The notes under the pieces are model-generated. The model saw nothing but the letters and a program-made list of their open reading frames with translations, did not search any database and was not told where the DNA came from. DNA of 30,615 nucleotides, from positions 1 to 30,615 of the forward strand of contig JBBRLP010000061.1 of assembly GCA_038231295.1 (NCBI GenBank), written 5' to 3'. The stretch's first letter is position 1. Each line of letters starts with the position of its first letter. The translations under genes and the position numbers were made by a program. This document shows, one piece after another, positions 24,158 to 30,615 of this stretch. This DNA is from JANXLO01 sp038231295 (GTDB lineage: Bacteria > Armatimonadota > Chthonomonadetes > Chthonomonadales > Chthonomonadaceae).

Positions 24158-24188
24158 GCCGCTCTCTCTCTGTCCAGAGGAGAGCGGC
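24158..24188 (+). terminator. Terminator-like hairpin after rpsR
   Basis: GCCGCTCTC (24158-24166) pairs with GAGAGCGGC (24180-24188), extended inward by CTCT/AGAG after a one-base bulge, with loop GTCC. It lies 68 bp after the S18 stop. The following sequence is pyrimidine-rich but has only short T-runs. Confidence 0.6.
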
Positions 24189-24239
24189 TCGTCTGCTGTC
24201 TGCCTGTTAACCTTTCTTGCTTAAACCCCGGAGAGATGA

Positions 24240-25340
24240 ATGTCTGAAACGCAACACCCCGTCCTCGATAACCTGCATGACCCGCAGCAGCGCCACCGCC
24301 TCGACCCGCTGGACATGATGAACCTCGTGCTGAAGTTCGCGCAGCAGTGCCGGGAGGGCATTGCGCTCGGACGCGGCTTCGCGCCGGAACCCTCGGGTCG
24401 GGCGGAAATCCGCAATGTTGTCTTCACGGGTCTGGGCGGCTCTGCGATTGGCGCAGACTTCGCCCGCAGTCTCATGGAGGAGTGCGGCACAGTTCCCATG
24501 CAGGTCAACCGGGACTACACGCTGCCCTCCTATGTCGGGCCGAATACCCTGGTGATTGCCGGCTCCTACTCTGGCAATACCGAAGAGACCCTGACCGCTT
24601 ACACCGCCGCGAAAAAGGCCGGAGCGCAGTGCGCCGTCGTCACGAGTGGCGGCACGATTCGCAGGCTGGCGGAGGAGGCGGGGGATACCGTCGTGCTGGT
24701 TCCGGGCGGACAGCCGCCGCGCTCCGCGACCGGCTATATGCTCTTTCCGATGCTCGGCTATCTCGCGCATCGCGGCCTCTTCACCCGTGACCTGACGCCT
24801 GATCTGGAGGAGACCGTCACCCGTCTGGACGCGCTTGCCGCGACCCTCGGCCCGGACATTCCCACCTTCAAAAATCCGGCCAAAATGCTGGCGCTCGACC
24901 TGTTCAACAAAATTCCGGTCATCTACGGCTCGCAGGGCTACCGGGGCGCGGTTGCGATACGTTGGAAGGGGCAGTTCAACGAGAACGCCAAACTCGCCGC
25001 CTTCGCGAACGTCTTCCCGGAGCAGAACCACAATGAGATTCTGGCCTGGACGCTGGCCGCCCGGCAGGCGCACAACTGGGCTGTCCTCTTTCTGCGCGAC
25101 CACAAAGAGGCCCACGAGATGCCGCGTATCGCCCACCGGGTCGAAGTGACCAAGCAGGTCATCGGGTCTGCCGCCGTCATCCGCGAAGTCTGGGCAGAGG
25201 GTGACTCTCTGCTGGCCCGCCTTTTCCATCTCGCCCACTACGCCGACTACGTGACGGTCTATCTCGCCTATCTGAATGCGATCTGTCCCACCGACATCGC
25301 CTCCATTGACCACCTCAAAGCGGAAATGGCGAAAATCTAA
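24240..25340 (+). CDS. Bifunctional glucose-6-phosphate / mannose-6-phosphate isomerase
   Basis: A 366-residue SIS-domain enzyme interconverting glucose-6-P or mannose-6-P with fructose-6-P. The N-terminal SIS domain has VVFTGLGGSAIGADF, then IAGSYSGNTEETL (phosphate-binding Ser/Thr), TSGG and a GYMLFP helix. The second SIS half carries NENAK and NHNEILAW, with the Glu expected to act as catalytic base, and ends YLNAICPTDIASIDHLK, typical of archaeal and bacterial PGI/PMI. The length fits the family, somewhat longer than the archaeal forms. The ATG is preceded by GGAGAG. It stands alone between two terminators; the upstream ribosomal operon is probably separate. Confidence 0.9.
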   Translation: MSETQHPVLDNLHDPQQRHRLDPLDMMNLVLKFAQQCREGIALGRGFAPEPSGRAEIRNVVFTGLGGSAIGADFARSLMEECGTVPMQVNRDYTLPSYVGPNTLVIAGSYSGNTEETLTAYTAAKKAGAQCAVVTSGGTIRRLAEEAGDTVVLVPGGQPPRSATGYMLFPMLGYLAHRGLFTRDLTPDLEETVTRLDALAATLGPDIPTFKNPAKMLALDLFNKIPVIYGSQGYRGAVAIRWKGQFNENAKLAAFANVFPEQNHNEILAWTLAARQAHNWAVLFLRDHKEAHEMPRIAHRVEVTKQVIGSAAVIREVWAEGDSLLARLFHLAHYADYVTVYLAYLNAICPTDIASIDHLKAEMAKI

Positions 25341-25369
25341 CTCTGCTATTTCGTCAGACCAGACAATAA

Positions 25370-25407
25370 AAAGTCGGTGCGAGTTGATAGGAACTCGCAC
25401 CGACTTT
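25370..25407. terminator. Bidirectional intrinsic terminator
   Basis: A perfect 16-bp inverted repeat (25370-25385 with 25392-25407, core GTCGGTGCGAGTT/AACTCGCACCGAC) encloses loop GATAGG. T-rich sequence follows on both strands (CATTTTGTT on plus, TTATTG on minus). It separates the convergent isomerase and GlsB-like genes. Confidence 0.9.
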
Positions 25408-25453
25408 CATTTTGTTATGGGCCTCTATACGGCCCGTGCAGTTTGTGAAGGGA

Positions 25454-25726
25454 TTAGTAGGTTGTTGTCTGTCGGTCGAAGAGTCTCAGGACGCCGATAA
25501 CTACGACGGAGCCAACGAACGCGACGAACACACTGCCCACATCAAGACCATTTGCTCCCGGACGGTTCAGCAGCAGATTCCATATCCAGCCGCCGATCAC
25601 CGCGCCAACGACGCCGAGCAACATAGTTCCCAGAAAGCCGGAGGGTTCATCCCGTGTACCCGGCATTGCCAGCTTTGCCAGAAATCCTGCCACTACGCCC
25701 ACGATTATCCAGGTGAGTACGCCCAT
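25454..25726 (-). CDS. GlsB/YeaQ/YmgE-family small membrane protein
   Basis: A 90-residue protein with three hydrophobic Gly-rich helices (about residues 2-20, 29-50 and 62-83). It carries the family pattern WIIVGVVAGFLAKLAMPG and GFLGTMLLGVVGAVIGGWI. The 'transglycosylase-associated' name is historical; members are stress-induced inner-membrane proteins without known enzymatic activity. GAAGGAG precedes the ATG. A single-gene unit, convergent with the isomerase gene. Confidence 0.92.
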   Translation of the reverse strand: MGVLTWIIVGVVAGFLAKLAMPGTRDEPSGFLGTMLLGVVGAVIGGWIWNLLLNRPGANGLDVGSVFVAFVGSVVVIGVLRLFDRQTTTY

Positions 25727-26341
25727 AATGGTCTTGCTCCTTCGAGAGATAACAGCGCGGCGATTGGGCCGTCTGCATGCACGATACGATATTTCCGACG
25801 TTCACTACATTAGTAGGGTTCCGTGCTGCGGGCGGATTATGAAATATTTCACACTCCGCCCGTGATCTCAATACAGATGACCATATGCGGTCTGCGGTAA
25901 AAATTGATGCCGCGTGATTTCCTGTCCTATGAACTTCGATAGGAGCTATAGAGTTACGCCGTTATTTCATTTTTGCGGATCGGTTCCCCGATGGAACTCT
26001 ATTCAGTTGTGAAGTTCATGGTGCGGTTCGATAGGGAACTGCACACTGTCCGGTTCTAAAAACGGTCTATGTAAAAAAACGCCCACGATCTGGCCCATGA
26101 ATGGCCGGTCGCAGACGCTCCTGGTCTGAACCGAACGGACAAACATTGCCCGGTTCGGTTAACGATATTCAGTTTTGCTATTTGTGTTCCGCTCCAGCGT
26201 ATAGGCTGGAGATATTTAAGAGACGTGGCCACTCTACGCTTTGTTCCCTGTTTTTTTCACAGGCATAAAATCCGTAAGACAGGCTGCCGCAGGCGCGTAA
26301 CGAGGGGTGTCAACCCTATGCGCTCTTTGTAAGGCGAGCGG
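25727..26341. other. Hairpin-rich intergenic region without a gene
   Basis: There is no supportable ORF. The sequence is AT-richer than its surroundings and holds several inverted repeats: 25925-25944 (TCCTAT/ATAGGA), 25982-25998 (GGTTCC/GGAACT), 26021-26044 (GTGCGGTTC/GAACTGCAC), 26129-26160 (AACCGAAC/GTTCGGTT) and 26192-26211 (CTCCAGC/GCTGGAG). Three share a GTTC/GAAC core. It must include the promoter of the GlsB-like gene and the 3' end of the BTAD gene (both minus strand). A structured untranslated RNA is possible. Confidence 0.5.
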
Positions 26342-29300
26342 TCAATGCACGGGGCAGAGGTTGTGCAGGTCTTCGATGATCTGGGGGAGGGTCATTTCGC
26401 GCCCGGCAAGGCGGGCTTGCTGGAACGCCTCTTCGCCGAGGGCCGCTCGTGCCTGCGTCAGGTCTTCGTCTACGATCTGACGGGCCGAGGCTTTCCAGGG
26501 TGAGCCAATCCGTTCTCGCAGCGTCTCGCAGACCGTATAGCAGCGGACACACCGTGCGGAGGCGCCCCACAATTGAGCAAGGTTCGCCAGATTGGAGAGC
26601 GCGACAGCGGCATCGAGGAGACTGCCTGTCTCCTGAGAGAGCAGGAGGCTTTGCATGAAATACCGGCAGGCGCTCTGCGGGTCCTCCAGGTCGTAGTGGA
26701 GCGTACCGATGCTGTTCAGTGCGGAGAGAAGCAGGCTTTTGTTGGACTGCAATTCGTCCAGCGTCAGGGCCTGCTCGAACCAGTGCAGAGCCTCCGTTGG
26801 CCTCCTCTGATAGAGAAAAACATTTCCCAGGCAGATGAGGGTGATCGCCTCCATATCGCGCTTGCCCAGCTTCTGCAAGATAGAGAGAGCTTCGCGGTAC
26901 TCCTGTTCTGCCGCTGCATAGTCTCTGGTCACCGCCGCGACCATCGCCCGATTGTGCAGGGAGGCGGCGATTTCCTTCGGGTCTCCCAGGATACGGCGGA
27001 TTGTCAGCGCCTCGGAGTGCGCCGCGCCTGCCGCCGCGTAGTCGCCCTGACGGTGCGCGAGCAGACCCATTCCGCTGAGGATGGCCGCTCTGACCCAGCC
27101 CTGCGCGAGCGGATGGGACAGCGCCTGAAGCGACCGTTGACGGCCTTCCGTGAAGTAACTGCGCTGCTGCCAGAACTGTTCCAGATGCGCTGTCATCCGC
27201 AGGCACTCCTCCACATAGAAGCTATGGTCAGGATGCCCCGACAGCGCATTCTCCTCGAAGCAGCGATCCAGCGTCGCACGCAGATTATCGTGTTCCGCTT
27301 CCAGTCTGTCCATCCACTCTATCTGTTCCGGACGGCTATGCCGGTCATCCGCCTCCCGCGCCAGCGCCACGTACCAGCGCGTGTGTTCCCGCATGGCGTC
27401 CGCGTACTCTTGCGGAGACAACTGCTCGGTGGCGAACTCGCGCAGGGTTTCCAGCATCCGGTACCGCATTTCGCCCGTCGGCTGCTCTTCACTCAGAACC
27501 AGCGACCGTTCGCGCAGTTGTTCCAGCGCTTCCAGAGTGGTACGCGCTTCTTGCAGCAGCAGCCCGATGCCGCCTTCGGAAGGAGCGCGGGCGGGCGCAG
27601 TCCGAGCCTCCTGTGGTGCGTTCAGCTGCCCATACAGGGCTTCGGCGGCTTCGAGCGTCCAGCCACCCCGGAACAGGGAGAGACGGGCGAAGAGGGGGCG
27701 CAGTTCGGGAATCAGGAGATCGTAGCTCCAGGCAATCGCTCCGCGCAGGGTGCGTTGACGCGGGGAGAGATCGTTGCGGCGGCTGATCAGCAGATCGAGG
27801 CGCCGATTGAGCCGCGACAGCATCTGCGTCGGAGTGAGGGTTCCGACCCAGGCGGCGGCCAGCTCCAGCGCCAGCGGAATCCCCTCCAGCCGCTCACAGA
27901 CACCCGCGATGGCGTCGGCATTGCGACTGGTGATCTGGAAATCGGGCCGCACCGACTGAGCGCGGTCCAGAAAGAGCTGCACACTCGGAAATTCCAGCAG
28001 GCGCACGGGCGTTCCTGGCTGGAGCGGCGTTGACAGCGCGGCCAGCGGAAAGACCTGCTCCCCGACCAGCCCCAGTCCCTGACGAGAAGTGACCAACAGC
28101 CGAACCTGCGGCAGCCGTTCCCGCAGCGTTTGCACGATCTCATCGCCACCCTGACCTATCTGCTCGAAATTGTCCAGAATTAACAGGATCGGGGCAACGG
28201 GGAAAGTCTGTACGATCTGCGAAAGTGGTTCCAACTCTGCTTTGCGTGGCAGGCGCAAAGCCTCAATGAGGGCAGGGAGGAGTTGATCGCTATCCCGCAC
28301 GTCCGCCAGGGGAACAAAATAGACGCCTCCGGGATAGCGCGAGAGGCTCTGTCGCGCCGTTTCGACCGCGACACGGGTTTTGCCGGAGCCACCCGGTCCG
28401 GTCACGGTCACGAGGCGGCTGTCTTGCCCGGTCTCCAGCAGGAGCTGCAGCCGCTCGATCTCCTCTTCACGCCCGAAAAAGCGCGTGAAAGCCGGAGGAA
28501 GCCGATTTTCCGGGGCGGGAAATGACGGCTCCGACGCGGGAGTGGCAGCCATGGAAGCAGGGGGGCGGGGAACGGCGGTTGGGAGAGGCTTTGCGCGTGA
28601 TTCGCCGACGGCAGGCAGGGTCAGGAGCAGGGCGCGTGCTGAGTTGGACGGCTCTACGTCCAGTGCTTCCCGCAACGTCCGCTCCAATCGGCGATAGTGG
28701 CGCAGGGCGGTCTGGGGCTGATGGGCGGTCAGGCAGAGGCGAATCAGAGCCAGATGGCTCTCTTCGTGCAGGGGGTCGGCGGCGACAGCGCGTTCCGCAT
28801 AGTCGAGGGCGGCATCGAGGTCGCCAAGCCGGGGCAGCAGTTCCACCAGACGCTGAAGGGCACGGAGACGCAGTCCTGCCAGCCGCTCGCGCTCCGTCAG
28901 CGCCCACTCCTCATACTGACCGACGAGGAATTCGCCTTCTGCCAGCGCTGCCGCCTTTGCGAGCAGCGCCGCCTGATTTTCCGGCGAGGCGATGTGGGCG
29001 GCTGTCTGTAACAGCGTTTCAAACTCGGCGACATCGGTGGTAAACGCAGCGTTGTTCAGCCCGATCTCAAAGCGATCTGCTTTCAGCACCGCGCCTGTCG
29101 GCACACCGGGCGGTTCCAACTGTTTGCGGAGCGAGGCCAGGGCGATCCGCAGTTTCGTGCGGGCTGTCTCCGCGTCGTCTTCCGGCCAGAGCAGATCGGC
29201 CAGCGCTTCCCGGGTATGGCGTCGTTCGGCATAGCAGGCGAGATAGGCCAGCAGTGCGGCGGTCTTCTGAGTCCGAAATTTCTCCAGGTGCGAACTGCCC

Positions 29301-29353
29301 CGCTGGAGGCGCAGTCCGCCAAATAGCATAATCCGCCAGCATGAGTCCAGCAT
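26342..29353 (-). CDS. BTAD-domain transcriptional regulator with NB-ARC-type ATPase and TPR
   Basis: A 1003-residue AfsR/SARP-like regulator. A winged-helix (OmpR/PhoB-like) domain spans about residues 5-95 (FRTQKTAALLAYLA, LRIALASLRKQL). The bacterial transcriptional activation domain (BTAD) lies at about 105-245. A linker leads to a STAND ATPase with P-loop GPGGSGKT at 319-326 and Walker B ILLILDNFEQ. Further motifs are LVTSR, GIPLALELAAAW (the GxP motif) and WSYDLL. From about residue 720 the protein consists of TPR-like repeats. Such proteins act as ligand- or partner-gated transcription activators; the target genes are unknown. ATG 29353 (MLDSCWRIMLFGGL) fits the family start and follows GAAGGA; a TTG at 29449 would add 32 residues. 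It is transcribed alone. Confidence 0.9.
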   Translation of the reverse strand: MLDSCWRIMLFGGLRLQRGSSHLEKFRTQKTAALLAYLACYAERRHTREALADLLWPEDDAETARTKLRIALASLRKQLEPPGVPTGAVLKADRFEIGLNNAAFTTDVAEFETLLQTAAHIASPENQAALLAKAAALAEGEFLVGQYEEWALTERERLAGLRLRALQRLVELLPRLGDLDAALDYAERAVAADPLHEESHLALIRLCLTAHQPQTALRHYRRLERTLREALDVEPSNSARALLLTLPAVGESRAKPLPTAVPRPPASMAATPASEPSFPAPENRLPPAFTRFFGREEEIERLQLLLETGQDSRLVTVTGPGGSGKTRVAVETARQSLSRYPGGVYFVPLADVRDSDQLLPALIEALRLPRKAELEPLSQIVQTFPVAPILLILDNFEQIGQGGDEIVQTLRERLPQVRLLVTSRQGLGLVGEQVFPLAALSTPLQPGTPVRLLEFPSVQLFLDRAQSVRPDFQITSRNADAIAGVCERLEGIPLALELAAAWVGTLTPTQMLSRLNRRLDLLISRRNDLSPRQRTLRGAIAWSYDLLIPELRPLFARLSLFRGGWTLEAAEALYGQLNAPQEARTAPARAPSEGGIGLLLQEARTTLEALEQLRERSLVLSEEQPTGEMRYRMLETLREFATEQLSPQEYADAMREHTRWYVALAREADDRHSRPEQIEWMDRLEAEHDNLRATLDRCFEENALSGHPDHSFYVEECLRMTAHLEQFWQQRSYFTEGRQRSLQALSHPLAQGWVRAAILSGMGLLAHRQGDYAAAGAAHSEALTIRRILGDPKEIAASLHNRAMVAAVTRDYAAAEQEYREALSILQKLGKRDMEAITLICLGNVFLYQRRPTEALHWFEQALTLDELQSNKSLLLSALNSIGTLHYDLEDPQSACRYFMQSLLLSQETGSLLDAAVALSNLANLAQLWGASARCVRCYTVCETLRERIGSPWKASARQIVDEDLTQARAALGEEAFQQARLAGREMTLPQIIEDLHNLCPVH

Positions 29354-29460
29354 GGGCGATAAGGTTCCTTCATTGGTACGTGGCGGAAGATTAGCCAAAT
29401 ATTCGGGTTTGTACTCTACGATTCCTGCTATCTCCCCCTCGTCCAACAAGTCTTGTTACG

Positions 29461-29599
29461 CTTAGAGCGTCTAGAAAAAGTCAATCCTCACGTAGTGGAG
29501 GTCACCCAATAGGGCGATTTCGTGCTGTCAAGGTGGCCCAAACGACATCTGGCAAGGCCAAATCAGCCCAACTCAGGACTTTTTCTAGACGCCCTTAGA
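29461..29599. mobile_element. MITE-like element with 16-bp terminal inverted repeats
   Basis: GCGTCTAGAAAAAGTC at 29467-29482 recurs as a perfect inverted copy at 29577-29592, bounding a 126-bp unit. It is flanked by a direct repeat CTTAGA (29461-29466 and 29594-29599), resembling a target-site duplication with one extra base on the right. The interior is too short for a transposase. On the minus strand a short open frame runs from the right repeat to a TGA near 29506, which could be the end of a decayed transposase or chance. The family is not recognised. Confidence 0.6.
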
Positions 29600-29680
29600 A
29601 GTCTTCTATTGTCTCATTCCTATCCCTGGAGCGTTGCATGTTCCGTTTCCTCTGCCTTATAGCGAAGAGAAGGCTATCCT

Positions 29681-29725
29681 CACAGAATAAGGAAGCATAC
29701 AATATGTACGCTTCCTTATTCTGTG
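29681..29725. terminator. Long perfect hairpin downstream of the secreted-protein gene
   Basis: CACAGAATAAGGAAGC (29681-29696) pairs perfectly with 29710-29725, and TACA/TGTA inside the 13-nt loop can extend the stem past one mismatch. It lies 69 bp beyond the stop of the minus-strand gene at 29795. There is no T-run on either side, so it may stabilise the 3' end or act as an operator. Confidence 0.45.
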
Positions 29726-29794
29726 CAGCTCTGTATTACCGGGTGTACAGGGAATTTATCTTCCCAGGCAGTTTTCTCACCGTTACTGCGTGAA

Positions 29795-30337
29795 TCAGGG
29801 TCGGAGTTTGCCCGTGGTACCGCCCAGAATTTCCGTGGCGCCATCCGGGGAGAAGATACGGATTTCTGTGGTTCCCACTGTCTGAGCCGGGAAGTCAGGA
29901 ACGACATCTCCGTTCAGTTTGTTGAGCGACAGTACAACCGATTTGCCCTTGACGGTGAGTGTACCGGAGGTCGTCGTATACTCGACCACCTGGTAGGAGT
30001 AGTAGCTGACGATTGTGCGATAGACGCCTGTGACCACCTGCACCGGCAGGACAGTGCCATCCGGCGCATTAATGGAGCTCAGATTGAAGTCTATGCTTTG
30101 CGCGGTGCCATCAGCACTGTAGCCCAGAGTAACTTTCCCTTTGGGGCTGCTGCCGTTAAATGTCTGCTTGAAATTGCTCAGGTTGATAACGGTTCCGGCA
30201 GCAGCGTCCACGCCGGTAGAATTTCCTCCGCTTGCCAGAGCGTGGGTTCCAGGTGCGAAGGCTCCAGCCCCGACCAGCAGCGCCATCGCCGCTATCTGAA
30301 TAAACCGTTTCGCGCTCATTGATCTGATCGTAATCAT
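29795..30337 (-). CDS. Secreted protein of unknown function
   Basis: A 180-residue protein. The signal peptide spans about residues 1-35 (core FIQIAAMALLVGAGAFA, probable cleavage after HALA). The mature part is rich in Thr, Ser, Gly and Val with alternating hydrophobic residues, which suggests an all-beta domain; no known motif or Cys pair was found. ATG 30337 follows AAGGAG at seven bases. A longer open frame to 30610 has no good SD and would bury the signal peptide. The family is not recognised. A short palindrome AACAGT-GGAA-ACTGTT lies in its 5' leader at 30364-30379. Confidence 0.75.
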   Translation of the reverse strand: MITIRSMSAKRFIQIAAMALLVGAGAFAPGTHALASGGNSTGVDAAAGTVINLSNFKQTFNGSSPKGKVTLGYSADGTAQSIDFNLSSINAPDGTVLPVQVVTGVYRTIVSYYSYQVVEYTTTSGTLTVKGKSVVLSLNKLNGDVVPDFPAQTVGTTEIRIFSPDGATEILGGTTGKLRP

Positions 30338-30515
30338 TGCCGTTCTCCTTGATTGTACTGGTGAAACAGTGGAAACTGTTCTGCTCTTCTCAGCCCACGT
30401 ATATTGCGAGGCTTCCATGATAGAGAGGCGAGAAGGACAAGGATAAATACATCCCGTCCGAAATTTTTGGTCTACAGAGCCTTTTGCAAAAGTCTTTGAA
30501 CGTTGATAAATGAGA

Positions 30516-30572
30516 GTTAGCACTCCCTGTCGAATTTGGTTTTGCCGATCAAATCGAGAAAGGAGCGCTAAC
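30516..30572 (+). promoter_or_regulatory. Inverted repeat enclosing the SD of the right-edge gene
   Basis: GTTAGCACTCC (30516-30526) can pair with GGAGCGCTAAC (30562-30572), with a single A-C mismatch in 11 positions and a 35-nt loop. The right arm contains the GGAG of the ribosome-binding site and ends immediately before the ATG. Confidence 0.5.
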
Positions 30573-30615
30573 ATGAACATTTTAGCAGATATCTGGGACA
30601 CAATCTGCAAGACAC
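30573..30615 (+). CDS. Start of an unidentified gene (cut by window edge)
   Basis: ATG 30573 is preceded by AAAGGAG at seven bases, an excellent SD. Only 14 codons (MNILADIWDTICKT) are visible, too few to name a family. It is divergent from the secreted-protein gene at 30337, so 30338-30572 must contain both promoters. On the plus strand a weak TTGCAA ... GATAAA pair at 30484-30510 has a short 15-bp spacer. Confidence 0.55.
   Translation, partial: MNILADIWDTICKT

Noticed and set aside
25647..25871. 74-residue minus-strand ORF overlapping the GlsB-like gene
   Set aside because: It is in another frame over the SD and start of a well-recognised gene, with no motif.
26573..28033. Long plus-strand open frame opposite the BTAD regulator
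   Set aside because: The opposite strand encodes recognisable BTAD, STAND ATPase and TPR sequence; this frame has no motif.
30516..30572. CIRCE element (HrcA operator)
   Set aside because: The half-sites match 9/9 and 8/9, but the spacer is 38 bp instead of 9, so HrcA binding in the usual way is not expected.

Overview
The window looks like part of a GC-rich (roughly 60 %) free-living bacterium, most likely an Armatimonadota (Capsulimonas/Chthonomonas-like). This is inferred from the mixture of a DUF1559-type tail with an H-X9-DG motif, CRTAC1/ASPIC-UnbV and TPR proteins, a BTAD/AAA/TPR regulator, a stand-alone MsmK/UgpC-type ATPase, and an rpsF-ssb-rpsR cluster followed by a bifunctional glucose/mannose-6-phosphate isomerase. 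Planctomycetota or Chloroflexota cannot be excluded. TTG starts with good Shine-Dalgarno (SD) sequences are frequent.

Left edge (1-446): the N-terminus of a threonine synthase runs off the window on the minus strand. It abuts head-on the C-terminus of a DUF1559 protein on the plus strand, so two truncated genes meet at about 149-151 (rearrangement or assembly join). A hairpin follows.

539-8842 (+): a tight six-gene operon of TPR / CRTAC1-ASPIC / TPR / heptaheme cytochrome lipoprotein / TPR / CRTAC1-ASPIC lipoprotein. All products are membrane-anchored or exported. Three TPR paralogues and two ASPIC paralogues surround one multiheme cytochrome. This is the best candidate for an undescribed cell-surface system.

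8877-9955 (-): two translationally coupled genes, one a SUKH (SMI1/KNR4) protein and one unrecognised.

10188-16081 (-): three exported proteins, namely two carboxypeptidase-regulatory-like lipoproteins and one 1069-residue secreted protein with a FlgD-like C-terminus. The first gene appears to use a non-canonical start.

16216-21171 (-): a soluble GAF/GAF/PAS histidine kinase, an NtrC-like sigma-54 activator without a DNA-binding HTH, and a degenerate receiver-PilZ protein. Together they look like a signalling operon linking phosphorelay, sigma-54 and c-di-GMP.

21334-25407 (+): housekeeping block. It holds a consensus promoter, a sugar ABC ATPase, rpsF-ssb-rpsR with a possible S6:S18 leader, the isomerase and a strong terminator.

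25454-29353 (-): a GlsB/YeaQ membrane protein, a 600-bp hairpin-rich intergenic stretch, and a 1003-residue BTAD/NB-ARC/TPR regulator. 29461-30615: a MITE-like inverted-repeat element, a long hairpin, an unknown secreted protein (-), and the start of a gene (+) whose ribosome-binding site lies in an inverted repeat. No tRNA, rRNA or CRISPR array was seen.
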